Origin: Pelargonium tetragonum | Taxonomy: Eukaryota > Streptophyta > Magnoliopsida > Geraniales > Geraniaceae | Assembly: GCA_036897445.1 (NCBI GenBank) | Contig: JAYMTL010000033.1 | Coordinates: forward strand, 1-64,000 | Direction: 5' to 3' | DNA: 64,000 nt | Shown here: positions 51,864 through 64,000 of the stretch, piece by piece | Layout: the number at the start of each line of letters is the position of its first letter | Numbering within the stretch: the stretch's first letter is position 1 | The notes under the pieces: generated by a model | Seen by the model: the letters and a program-made list of their open reading frames with translations, nothing else | Database searches by the model: none | Told to the model about the DNA's origin: nothing | Position numbers and translations under genes: made by a program

Positions 51864-54800
51864 TCGAGTTGTAAGGCAATTCTGTCTTTATTAGTCAAAC
51901 GAGAAAATAGAGGATTTTTTAAGGACTATACCGAAGTCTATCTAATCCTAGAGTTTTCTACTTATAAAATACCGAAGCAAACCGGCTATGAAACTACAGT
52001 TATTCTTTTCTACCACAAAGTCTTAAAAACTTAAAAATTTCTTAGTTGGAAACCTTATTAGAAAATTGTGCATATTATTAGTTACGTTAATTAAAACGAG
52101 AATGATAGTATTTAGTAGCATGGTTTTTCTTTGTGTTTGTTAATATCTATATCAAAAAGCGCTAAAGTAGCTAGTGCTATTTATATTAGCTAGAAACAAA
52201 TGAGTCAAAAAACATAAATTACTAACTTCCTTAAATTAGATTAGAAGAAAGTTATCACGACTAGATAAAGAAAGAAGTACTTCTAGCGAGAATACCCTTT
52301 TTATATAGCGTGCCCCCTATAATTTCTTAAAGGAAACCCGGTTGAAACTTAGTACCTTTATATTATATTCAAGAAAGGAATGATTTTAAAAGCTTTAGAA
52401 GGGAGTCGATTCTCTCTAACTAATTATAGACTCTAATACGTAAGAAGTAAAATATCCCAAGAATCTCGACTAGAATTTCAACATTCAAAATTGAAAATCA
52501 AAGTAAAGGGGGAATCTAATCGCTTAGATTAAGAAGGAATTTTGACTCTGTAAAGTAAACAGGAAGCGAATAAAGTTACGAATACTCGTAGAAAGACGAA
52601 GACCGTTCGATCCGCTATCTTAGGTATCAAATTTAGAAAGATTTTTGAAATCTTGTGTATAATACATAAATATAGCATAAGCGCTTACCTTAAGACTCGA
52701 TAAGCGTTGCTTTTTAAGGGATATAGGCCAGGCCTTGTAACAAAAAAGTAGAAGAAGCTTAAGAAAATCTCGAAAGTGCTATGTCTATATTATTCTATAT
52801 TAATTATAGGGTTCTAGTTATTCCTTTCTTTTTATAAGAAATCCTGGTGTCATATACTAGGCTATGAAAGTGTAACTAGGTCATTTACGGGCTCAAGGCT
52901 CTTGCTATAGAAAAAGCCTGAAGTTCTAAGAGACTCTTTGTACTCCTCTGTACCCACTTATTAGTTACCAGAAAAGTGTGTTCTCTTGAGTGATAGAGGA
53001 TTCCCTTGATATTGGAACTCTCTTAACTTCAAACCCGGAAAAAGGGGAGTAATCTTATTACTGCTAAAGGATTCTCTGTTCTAAAGACTCTAGTAATTGT
53101 ACCCCTCCTAAACCTTTGTCCAAACCCTATTGTTATACAGGATACTCGTCAAGGTACGGGGAGAGGCGCATAGAATTCTAAACCTGTAACACGATAGATA
53201 ATGGAAAAAAGGAGACTTTATATACCCGCTTTTTGGCGTCCATAAGTTTCTAACACAAGTATAAATATAAAGAAAGACGCCCAGATTTGTATTATTAGCT
53301 GGTGTAAACAAGTATTAGGAGTCCTTTTTTTATTTTAGTAGATAGCAAATTTCGCTATAATTTCATTCCATTTACTTTGGACGAAAAGCTAGAATAAAGG
53401 GCACTTAATTTACAGAGCAGCCGTTTTGAATTAGATATCAGAAAAACCCAGGTTTGGCAAGAGCTATAACAGCCCCAATTCTAAGCAAAAAAATTTTATA
53501 ACCCCCCTTGTACAGTACCGGACTTCCAAAACTTAAATACCTTAGTCTTTGTCTTTTATTTATAACATTCCTAGAACCCCGAAAATGGTAGCAAAATTCT
53601 AAGAGACCTAAGTTACTTGCAATAGGAACCCCCTTTTCAATATCCAATTGAGCAAGCCGACTAAGCAAAGGCTTCCTTTTTTGCATTTCTAGTTTGAAAT
53701 TCTCATTCCCCTGTGCTATATTCAAAGGGTATTCATTACACTTCGTACTGAGTTTTTAAACTTTGTTAAGCTAATAATTAAGAGGCAATACAATCATAGT
53801 TTGATAGTCCAGAGTAGCCTAATTTCCTTCGAGACCCCCAGCTCCTTATATCTTATATAAGAAGAACTCTATAAGTAGAGTGAAGTAAGGGCATTGTGGT
53901 CGCCCCATAAAAGTGTCTCGTCTATGAAAGTCAAACTTTAGGTAATTAGTCGGATCCTTCGGGCGGCCTCGTTAGAATAAATTAAGTGTCTTTTTCCTTA
54001 CTGAGATTCGGGGCTAAATACTAACTACTCCAGTGAAAATAACATTGATGATTAAAAAAAAGTTCAACTCAAAAGAAGAATAAACAGTGTCCCTATAAAT
54101 TAAAAGTTCCTGCTTATGGCTTGTTATCGAGTCCTGTGTGTAATTAGGGTTTTCCCGCTAAAAGGTTCTCGAATTCTTTTATTTTCAACAAGGAATTTCT
54201 CTTAAAAAAGAGTCCTTGAGATTCTCTGGGTATGGTATATTTTGTGGAAACCCTTTTCCCCGCGGTAGAGTTACCTATTGAAAGTGAAAAATAGCTCTTA
54301 TAAAGCTTTTTCGGAGTTCAAGTTGAGGGAAATAACGGGGCTACGTAAATATATTTGGTTCAGAATGGACCCTTTTGACGCATACAAATTGTAGGGGTTT
54401 TGACTGCGGCACTCCTCCCATATAGGGGCTCGCTTTGTAGTTAAGTAAAACTGAGAAATTTTTTCACCCCGTTTAAAAGTTAGAAACGCACAAAAAAGGG
54501 GCCGTATTCTATATCTAACTAAGTGATTTCGTTACCTTGATAAAAATTTTTACGAGTTTTTAGAGAGAGGCTTGGAATTCCTGATTGCAAGGGGCTTTAG
54601 GACTCTGGGGGGTTACTCTTTAACAGAGACACGGGGTTTTATTCTATATAAAAAAAAATAGTAAAAGAGCAAAAATCTATCAAGGGGGCTACCTCGACTA
54701 TACAAGGAAATCGCTTATTTAGATAGAGTAAATTTAAGTTAGGGGTTTTCCGCTTTACTAAGCCGGTGGAAGTTCAAAACCGAGGTTAAGGCGCTAGTTT

Positions 54801-57800
54801 GGTCTTTATACCCTACTCGATTAAGGGGGATCCTTTTCTAGGAGATGTGAATGGTTCAAATCAAGTCACTCTGCTTTGTTAGGTATCCATTGTAAAAAAA
54901 CTTGGGTTTCTTAGGTAATTCATTTTCATATGAGGGAGTCGTTTTAAAGAAGTTACGTTCTGGGTATACACGCCTGTAAGAGGAATCCTGATATTAAAAC
55001 AATCAAATATTGAGACATCCGATAACAGGATATGAGTATCCCTATGATTAAAGAGAGTTTTTACCTACTCTACATCCTACCCTTTTTTAATTCCCTTATT
55101 AAAGAGACTGAGGAAAATTTAAAGGATGGGGTAGAGCAATCTCGGTCCATCCAATAGAATTCTTACCTATATCTTTTCGGTAAAGTACCACGGGATTTAT
55201 ACCTATTTTGCGAACTACCTTGGAGCTATTCCATCACACCTAAATTGGGTTAATATTATACAAACCCGGTTTTTGGTACTTATATTACAGACTTGCCTCA
55301 AGCAGCTAAACTAGCCAGTATTTCTCGAAAAGAAAAGGGGAAGCCTGAGCCTTGTTGCCTCGCTTAAAGGTAAAAACAGAGATAGGGTAGGTGTAACTTA
55401 ATCTCATAACAAGCAGCTCTTGATTGACCTGGGAAATTCCTATTTATTGTATTAAAAAAGGAATGTGCCTTCTATTCACTAGAGTTCTTAAATCTTTCTC
55501 TGGAACTTGAAAATTAAGGAAGAAGGGAATTCCAGGTTCTCATACATGGATCCCCCCTGCTATAAACTCAACAAAGCAAAACGATCTGAGGCATTTTCCT
55601 GCAACTTGATTACACTGAGCTACTTATTATGAAACTACTTGCCACTCTACTGAATAATTTTCAATACGATATCGAAGAACCTAACCTAACTCTACACCTA
55701 CTGCAACAAAGGGAACCCTATAATATGCAAACCGGGTAATATTTTATTAGATTTTACTCGCGAAAGGGTACTCGAACTTACGAGACAGAAGTTGATTCAT
55801 TAATTATTAGCGAGCTGCGATATACTCAGGAAAGCCCTTAAATCCCCCTGCATAAAGTTTATTCCGGTGTTCTAGCTCCATTAATCGTAATAGTTACAAC
55901 GACGACCTCTTATCCACTATAAAGATTTAATAATACAACGTATACATTGTATACATTTCGCTTTAATAACTAAACTCATTTCAGAGAAGGAGGAGTATAA
56001 GTAAAAGCATTCATGTCTTAACTACTTCCTATAAACTAAAAAGCTAGCTCTAGCCGACACAAAGATCAAGGTTTTCTAGAGCCGAGCCTTTAGTGGTATA
56101 ACAGGAATAAGGGCTTCTTGTAGCTATAGAGTCTTACAAAGCTTTTGTACCAGTTTCAGAGCACAATGAGATATTGGGATTTAGCCCCTTTTATTTTACT
56201 AAACTGATCTAGAAATTCTGAGTATTATAAAACTTTCTTTCTTTATGAGAAACCCCTGAGAAATTTTAGACTCTACTTTATATATTGAATACACACAAAA
56301 CTAAGAGGCTGAGAAGAAGCCCTTCCGATCTTGATTATATACATTCTCCAGTCTAAAAAGTCTCTAGATATTCTAAGCAACTTTGCAACCCTTTTTTGAT
56401 AGAACGGATATTGTACAGGTAATAAAATCTTAGTTCTCGAATTGCACCAAGCGTCAAATTTAGGTCAAAAGAATAGTTGGTTTTTTTCTTAAATATTACT
56501 ATATGATATCTCATTTGAAAGGAATTCCTTTAGGCGAGCCACTTTAGGACTTCTTTTTTAATAACAAAGCGTTACTCCAGTAAGAACTTAATGAAAAGTA
56601 AACTTGTTATTAAAATCAAGGCAAAAAGGAAAGGATCGAGAAGCTTTTTATTTTCTTTAAGAGACTTTATATTCTTGTTAAGGGGTGACTTATAGCAAAA
56701 AGGTTGCAAACGCCTAGCGCAGCGAGCCCCGTATAAAGGAGCTGCTAATTGCAAGACAAAATCCCTATAAAATAAAGTTTACAGACTAAATAGAGCTGCG
56801 TACTAAATGAAGTTAATAAGGCAGTATACTTTTTATAAAGACCTCTATACGATGAGAAACTTCTTGCTGCATATAGCATATAATAGATTAGAAAGCAATT
56901 ACAAAGCTAGGTATTAGGGTGTACTTTTTACTGAAATGGAATTTGCCGGGTATTTCCTTTTCCGGATCTGTAACTTATAAAGTATTCCCATAAAGCTACT
57001 AAAACTACTTTTAGGAGTTTGAGTTTTTGACATACTATGGTAGCCCATGTCTTGGGGTTATACATTTAAGAAAGCACGATGTATTTTATCGTTATCCTTA
57101 ACCTTTTGGTACTGCGCTAAAGTACTTAGTATTGATAGATAAACACGCAACTATTATAAAGAAAAGTTTCCGCCTTTACGGGAACCCCACCAATACTTAT
57201 AATTAGATCCTTAGGGAGACTTAGAAAAAAAGACACCCCACTCCTAAAGCACGGGTTCTAAAGGGGTAAAAGCAAGATAATAATAAGGGACTCCTGCTAA
57301 GGTAACCATGACTGTATTTTATTTTAGGATTAATATCGAGAGTCTATTTAATTAGGTTTAATTAAGGAAGGCTCCTAAAACCTAAAGTTATTAAGTAGCT
57401 AAGCTAAGAAATGCTATAGAATCCGTACTCTCCTTTAAGCAAAAACGGCCAAATTACAAGTAAAGGGGTTCTCCTGTAAGTTAAAAAGGGTCTTAATACT
57501 TTGTTAGATCAAACAGGAATGAATCTGAATGCCATAGAAACAATTTCTTGACACACCCCTGACTTTTGTACAGAGCAGGATTTTATGTAAGTAAAGTACT
57601 TAGTGTAGTACTCTTTTAGCGTGTTTATAAAGTAAGGTAAGAATTAGAATCCTATTAAGCTGGGTTTGGGTCGAATCTACTTTTATAGGGGGCAGATATA
57701 CCACAGCGCTTGCTTTTGTATATTGGAGAGACTTTAGGGTCGGGGATTTATAAGGCTTACAACTTCTACCAATTATCTTAGAGATGCCCACTAGTTAGGA

Positions 57801-59220
57801 ACACTGGGAGCAATATCCTTATTTTGTAGGGGAGGAATACTGCAGATTGCATTTTGTATGTAATTGTAGTAATTAAAACTTTGACTTTGTCAGCAAATAA
57901 ATTAAAAATCACCCTTTTGTATAACCCGGTAGAAAAAACTTCCCCGTTCAAAGAATAATCTTTCTTTCTTGTAAAAAAACTAGACTGAGTCTAAATTCTA
58001 CCCACTGAGTTTCCGCGGAAAAACTCCCAGTTATAAGAGGGACAAAATTACTAATATCTATATTCTATATATAATATATCCGGTTATTCAAAAGGGGGTT
58101 TCTTTATATTCTGTAGTTAACAAGAACCAAGGTTTCAAGCTAAAATTTCTTGAGCAACTCAGGTTAGAAATGTATGAAACTATGAGAAGTTTTTTTTTAC
58201 AAGACAGGGTTCTGCCTATAAGCAGCTATATAATGAATTTCAGCTGCCTAAAAAGAAAAGAGTATACTCTACCGAAGTAAACCTAGCAAAAAGGTCCCGT
58301 ACATGGTCAAGTACTGCGGGTTACAACATCAGAAGAAATGCGGATAGATACTTATTTTGATTACTCGCTTTCCAATTCGGGAAAGGGTTTAGCCCCAACT
58401 CTGCGGATTTTTTTTTATAAACTGGGTGCGCCTCTTGAATATCTATAAATCAAATGTATACATAAGAAGTTGTTAGACAAAAATAAAGCAAGTTGCCCCC
58501 TTTGAAATCACTTATATAATAGATAAATCATATTTATAAATAATTTAGTGGGAGTCTTTGTCCAGAACACTTCGATAGTAGTATAGCCCTAACTATAGAG
58601 CACCAAGGAACTATTAAAAAGAGAGGAAATATAAGGTAACTAAAACCTTAAGGGGCTTAAGCGCAACGTATAGGTTCAAATCAAGTTAAAGCTTAAACTA
58701 AAAACTTAAAAGTACAAAAAGTTTAAAATACAAGAGCCTCCTTAAATTAATTGTTAAGTTGTACAGAAACCTCTTCACCAGTATACCCTATCTAGTTTTA
58801 GCTTTCTACCGTCCTGTCATTCTTTTTTGTGATAAGTCTTCTTGCAGCCCTGTCCAAAAAATGGGAATCATACGATCACTTCTTGGATCCTACAGGAACC
58901 CTTGTTATATCAATTTCTGTAACTGACATATTTCATATTTAACACGGGTACTTATTTCTAACTAGACAAGAATATGCTGTGGCCAACATAGAGGGGCCCC
59001 TCTGGATTCTAACAGCCAGTTAATGGAGTTTACAAGTCGACAAGAAGAAAAAGGAAAAGTATAGCTGCTGCTTGGGGGGTTGTAATAATTAAAGAAAGGT
59101 TTCGACTAACGTTTAGGTTTTACAGGATAGAAGCCCTTTCTTTAGAAAGCTGCAAAGGCTGATAAAACAGGGCTACAGAAGAAAACCAAAGCTATCCAGA
59201 GTCAGAAAGTTCTTAAGAGT

Positions 59221-59496
59221 ATGGAAGCAAGTAAGAAAATAGGTCTTGAAAGGTATGAAGTTGGGGTTGGTTATAACGTAAGTGGGTTTCTTTTTTTTTA
59301 TACTCCTTGCACTTCTCTCCCTTCGCTGCGCTGCAGTTGGGTGGGTAACTCTTTCTCTACTATAAGGCTCTATCCTTTCTTAAATAACAACACAAGGAAC
59401 AAAAGGAATATATCCTTACTTAATGAGTCCCTTATTATTTCCTTATTTTTTAGAAATAATCAATCATCTTTTTTTTGCTTAACTAGACAGGAGTAA
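59221..59496 (+). CDS. Hypothetical ORF, 91 codons
   Basis: ATG at 59221 opens a frame beginning MEASKKIGLERYEVGVGY. The first half is rich in TpG and GC relative to the surroundings (line 59281: CpA+TpG 7, ApC+GpT 5), so it is a small compositional outlier. A good 5' splice-like GTAAGT sits at about 59278, so the 5' part could be an exon and the rest intron. No family is recognised. Confidence 0.2.
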   Translation: MEASKKIGLERYEVGVGYNVSGFLFFYTPCTSLPSLRCSWVGNSFSTIRLYPFLNNNTRNKRNISLLNESLIISLFFRNNQSSFFCLTRQE

Positions 59497-62400
59497 GTAA
59501 GTCTGCTAAAAAAATATAAGTGGATACAGAATACAATAAGGTTTTCTTAGGTATAGACCAGATCAGACCAGAGGAGAGGGATTATACTCTCATAATAAAT
59601 AATAATAGTAGTAAGAGTTGTAAAAGAAGTTGACTTTTACTCTTATGAAAAGTAAAGGGTAACCCGTGTTATTCTTATAAAAGTCAAAACTCGGTGTTGT
59701 AAGGGAGAACCCATAAACTCTAGAACAAAGCTGCGGGCTGGAGTATTAGTATAACTTGTGTTTGTAAAAAGTTAAACTAACGAAAAAAGCCGAACTAAGT
59801 CTCCCTTCCTTGTGGGAATAAAAAAGTGTATTCATAAGCCAATCTGAGGTTTTCTACTCATGAACTCGAACAAGATTTTGTTTTCAATTCAGTATGATTA
59901 CGAGTTCCCTTTGGAATTAGATGCCAGTACTAAAAGGTAATACTCATTTTATGTTTAGGTTTGAGATTCGATCTTTCTTATGAAGTAATCCCTTTTTAAC
60001 AAAAGTGTAATCTAATCATTGAATAAAGCCAAGTATCCCAGATCTCTAGTATATACCAAATCTTTGGTTTGGATGGCATAAGTGAAAGAGAGGTATCCTG
60101 TAATGTACTTTAAGTGTTTCGATAAAAGCCACCCATAAAGCAGAGAGGGGCTTGCTTTGTGTAAAAGCTTCCAAAATCCCTTTTGTTATTTAACGGTGGA
60201 ACATAAACCTCATTTAAATAGCAATAGGTTTATCTAGTATCCCCATAGCTGTGGAGCAAAAATGAAAGACTTTAGACCTAATTTAGCACCTTCCCTCATA
60301 GGAAGAATATGCTTATCCTCTATTTAGACCCAATCCTTAATTGTAACATATTCCGTAAATAGACCTTCAAAGTCAGAATTCCTATTTTTATTAGTGCGTA
60401 TTACTTCCAGATTTGAATTCTAATTTTATATCGTAGTTTTTACTAAACTAAAACCAACTTTACACGGACCTGCTCTTATACCCCCCCTAAAATAGACTTT
60501 GTACGACCTACCGCCCATAAGTGCTCTTTTTTCAGTTTTCATATTTACGCCAAGTTTAGGAAAGAGCTTGTAAAAGCTCGGGAGTTGAGATATAAGGTGT
60601 CGTTCAACTTACTGTAATATTAATATGGGAAATCCTTCCTTTTTTGTATACAAGTATATAAAAGACTAAACGGAGGAGTTTTGTCTTAGTTTCACTTCTA
60701 GTTCTGTAACTCTTAGAAATTAAGAAAGATTTCTGAATATATTAACTACGCTATAAAGAATTTTATGTAGGCAGGGACAGTTTAGGGGCTTCACTTTACC
60801 GTAATAAGAATAGTACCAAACGAGCCTTGTTTCCCAAACTTTAGTTAAGATACAAATTAATTATTTGGTTTTTAATGAAGAGGGGATACCCTTAAAAGGC
60901 AACAAGCAGAAAAGCCAAGCTAACTCTCTAAAGGAACTCCTTATAAAAAAATGAAAAGGAATTTGACCCAGGATCTTCTGGAAACCTTTTCAATTGGGGA
61001 TTACCCTCTAAATATATTAGGCAAAAGAATAAGGGTAACCCTCGTAATCTAGGAAAATGCAAAATAAATACCCTTTACCTTTTTTAGATGCGCGTTAACT
61101 GAGTTTGGATCCCTTGTAATTAGTAATTATAGACATTTTTTTTAGGTTCAGGATTAGCCTGCTTTACTACATCTGAAAAGAAACTAGCCTAAAAAGTACT
61201 TTAGTAGAAATCCCGATACAGCATACCTTTTACCCTGACTCAATCCGCACTTTTAAGTTCGTAGAAATAAAATAGAGAAATGAAAGCTATACGTTAGTTA
61301 CTCTTTAATTTAATTAGGTTGATATAACACGATTCTAGACTTCCACTAATCCTGGAATTTTTTTTTACAAAAGATAAAAAGGAGCTAAACTCTGGTACTA
61401 AATCCCAATTGAAAAAGGGGGTCAAAAACTTGAACTACGAGAAAGAACTCAAAATACAGGTAATAAGGCCCGCGTATTAAAGCTCTGAACTTATACCTCC
61501 ATTTTCGGAATTCCTAATTTACTCGTGAACCCATTAGATTTGAGTGTCTACAACCTTAGAGTTATCTTGCTTTCATATTCCTTTTTTCTATGAATTTTTA
61601 TACTTGACTTGGGGGCCTCCTACTTTTGAGTACTTTACTTTGGAGAAGAACTTAATCAATTAATAGCTGAAAGTATAAGTACATTTGGCAGCTAGAGTAT
61701 CGCACAAAAGCGAGCTTGGTTTAAAACTAGAGAATAAGGGGACTTTTTATAGCAAAGGGAAAAGAACGAAAAGTTCCCAGTGTAGGTAGAAGCGCTAAGA
61801 TAAAATTTGTTAAGGAATTAGAGAATTAAAAAGCATGCAGATATTTAGGTGCCCTACTGACTGAACCCTTTAAGAAAACTTATATCACAATCTCTTTCTT
61901 TTTAACTTCTAAAAGTAACTGAAGTAACGGAGCCTTTTTCTTTACTAACCCACTGGAGTGCTTTTCCCTTAATTTGCTTTTGGCTTACTCTTTATGTATT
62001 CAGTTATTTAAATAAAATAAAGTAAGCTAGTAAGCGGGCTATCCTATTTCCTAATCCAGTTAGGAACAAACTAGAAAGAATTGAGTGAGAAAGAGTAAGT
62101 TAGAAATATTAAACCCTTTGTAAGTCTCTAAGAGCAAGGAACTGTAAAACTATAAAATAGGAGTAGGTTTCTTAACTAAATAGTACACAGGGAAGGTGGG
62201 CATTATAAAACAAGTCAGAGTGTAGCTCTTAATAGGGTATGTATATAAGAGTGCAGGTCTAGCTAAGAAGATTAAGAGGACTCAAGGTAGAGATTCTATA
62301 GTTAAGAGTTTAGCTACAGTAAGAAAGGTAGATGAATACAAAGACTTAGACAGGTCCAGGTCTTAAGATGAAACAGGGTATTCTGATAGTACATAGTACA

Positions 62401-64000
62401 AGGGATCCTTTTTGTGTATTTGTGTTCTATATAAATAAAAGGGTGCTAAAGTGGTCTGAATTCCTCAACGTTATACTTCATTTTATTATACAATATGCTG
62501 GGTTCCTACAATCCTAGGGTATGCTACCGAACCCAAAAGGGAGAAACTGACTTGTATACCACTAAGCCCTAAATGCGGGTTCCCGAAACTCTCATGAAAA
62601 TAAAAAAGGTTCTACTTATTTTCTTTCTACTCAGCAAGGCAAAAACTCTAACTCCAAGCTACTTTATAAAGGGGTATTAGCCAACGCTTAGGGCCCTGAT
62701 CCTTTACTAAAGCACAAATGAAGAAAGATAAATAAACTGAAGAAAGAGTAAGAGCCTAGTTAGTTAACTGTTACAGATCTTATAGGCTCAGGCTTTTTGA
62801 AACCCTAAAATAAGGTTACACGTAAACAACTCCCTCAAGGTTAGAATAAAGGCGTAGTTTACTTATGACAAGGGTTCAATTTAGAACTCAGTCTGTAAGA
62901 TTAAGAAGTTCTCTGGCAGTAGAAAATAATAGAGTATACTTTCATATAGACAGGGTGTAGCTTGAGATTTACCTTTATAGTTATAGGACGGCCCTTGTAA
63001 CTCCGGAATCCTTTTTAATTAAAAGAGACTCATAAAAAGGGTAAGAAATACATCTTAGATGCGGGCTCTACCTACATAGAAAATTCCTATCTTTATAACT
63101 AAAGTAATATCTGAAATAAGTTGTGTCAAGGAAATACTAGAAGTCATGTATTGTGTACCTCTACTTGTTAAACCCAAAACCTTGTAAATTCCTAATAAGA
63201 TTCTCTTGATGAAAGCTCTGTACTTAAGAACTCCACGCAACGTATCCTACTTTTTGCTGCAAGTTCATTTAGGGGTATCGCCTTGCTTTTAAAAGGGCTC
63301 TTATTATCCAGGAGAGGTTACTGCCAAGGATACTCCAGGTCTCATAAGGGAATTTTTAAGTTGACCTAAACTAAATAAGGGAACCCTAAATTGTGCCTGT
63401 AGGGTTTACTTGAGAAAAGGAGCTTTTTAGGATCTAAGCAGTTGCTGGAATTTTGTGCTACTATGGGACTTTCCCCTTAGGCATTGGCAAGCAACTTTAG
63501 GTCTTGGTAGAGTCTCCTATAAGTAGTTATTCAAGTAAGGAGGGCTGCCATTTTATATTAAGACTTTTTGGTAACTCCGTAATTCGAGGACTTTAGCCAA
63601 TCTTAATATTTATTCTTTTTGTTTTTTACTCTGATTTATAAACTCCCCGGAAGCCTAGCTATCTCTATATCTATAAGAGAATCCTTAACTTATTAAATAA
63701 TTGTAAGTAAGCCGGGGGAAGTCCTGTTGTAAATACGAAAATTTCTAACAGCTTACAAGGCAACCCGTTGTTAACATTTAATGTTAAAATAAAGGATCAA
63801 AAACGGGTGCAGACAGGGGTGCTAAAGTATTTGGTTGGTAGCCAAAACCCCTTTTTTACACAATATTCCCTAGAAGGTGTAAACATATTCCCCTAAATCT
63901 AAAGGCGTTATATACATTAATTCCCTCTTCCTGAGAGGACTCCAAATTTTAAGAGTAAATCAAAAAGAATTACTAATTCTGCCTTATTGATGAAAAATAT
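59497..64000. other. Decayed AT-rich background
   Basis: Chance-level ORFs only. Holds the purine-rich tract at 62.0-62.4 kb. No gene or RNA recognised up to the window end. Confidence 0.55.
62040..62420 (+). other. Purine-rich tract, unassigned relic
   Basis: A+G-rich tract with a 46-codon stop-free stretch (62226-62363) and the GGTCTAGCTAAG word seen also at 14.59 kb. Resembles the other purine-rich islands. No family is recognised. Confidence 0.25.

Larger units (their letters stand above)
48011..59220. other. Decayed AT-rich background
   Basis: Eleven kilobases of TpA-rich, stop-dense sequence with the palindrome at 49.24 kb and the stem-loop at 51.82 kb. Short ORFs at 50.2, 51.1, 53.1 and 53.4 kb are within chance expectation and show no motif. 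Confidence 0.55.

Noticed and set aside
53438-53725. 95-codon minus-strand ORF
   Set aside because: TTG start, no motif, and within the length range expected by chance.
1-64000. CRISPR array or satellite array
   Set aside because: No regularly spaced identical repeats were seen; only short microsatellites and diverged dispersed copies.

Overview
Most of this 64 kb window is AT-rich, gene-poor DNA. I see one secure gene (atp9), one probable small membrane-protein gene directly upstream of it, and decayed Ty1/Copia-type retrotransposon relics in a background full of stop codons. I recognise no rRNA, no tRNA and no other classical organelle gene. The number of ATG-type open frames of 60 codons or more is about what random sequence of this composition would give, so most short ORFs are probably chance.

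Origin is uncertain. In six 60-base lines counted by hand (starting at 1021, 8101, 8521, 12541, 36481, 51901), TpA outnumbers ApT 47 to 29, and CpA+TpG is 18 against 30 for ApC+GpT. That is the direction left by repeat-induced point mutation (RIP) in filamentous ascomycetes. Together with several copies of the same decayed reverse-transcriptase segment, it suggests a nuclear heterochromatic AT-rich block, possibly pericentromeric. The atp9, however, is of the mitochondrial type found in green algae and plants, not the fungal type. Three readings remain: (a) a nuclear AT-rich block of a green-lineage organism carrying a copy of its own mtDNA; (b) a fungal AT-isochore, for example of a lichen fungus, carrying or misassembled with algal mtDNA; (c) a very large, sparse green-lineage mitochondrial genome that holds retroelement relics.

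Layout. 1-23.9 kb: decayed background with Copia RT relics near 1.6, 9.7 and 11.3 kb, a purine-rich island at 14.3-14.7 kb, paired palindromes at 16.75-16.81 kb and a palindrome at 20.24 kb. 23.9-24.8 kb: a T-rich low-complexity tract, then a possible gag zinc-knuckle relic. 24.97-25.66 kb: the mitochondrial-type island (membrane ORF in two frames, then atp9, joined by an overlapping TAATG). 26-42 kb: background with a Copia relic at 29.3 kb, a purine-rich tract at 30 kb, one 121-codon minus-strand ORF at 31.3-31.7 kb and a 15-bp stem-loop at 39.5 kb. 42-48 kb: two long ORFs of unknown nature (42.3 and 45.9 kb) and the best-preserved Copia RT relic (47.2-47.7 kb). 48-64 kb: background with a 14-bp stem-loop at 51.8 kb, a small ORF at 59.2 kb and a purine-rich tract at 62 kb.

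The atp9 pair is the only place where neighbouring genes look functionally linked.
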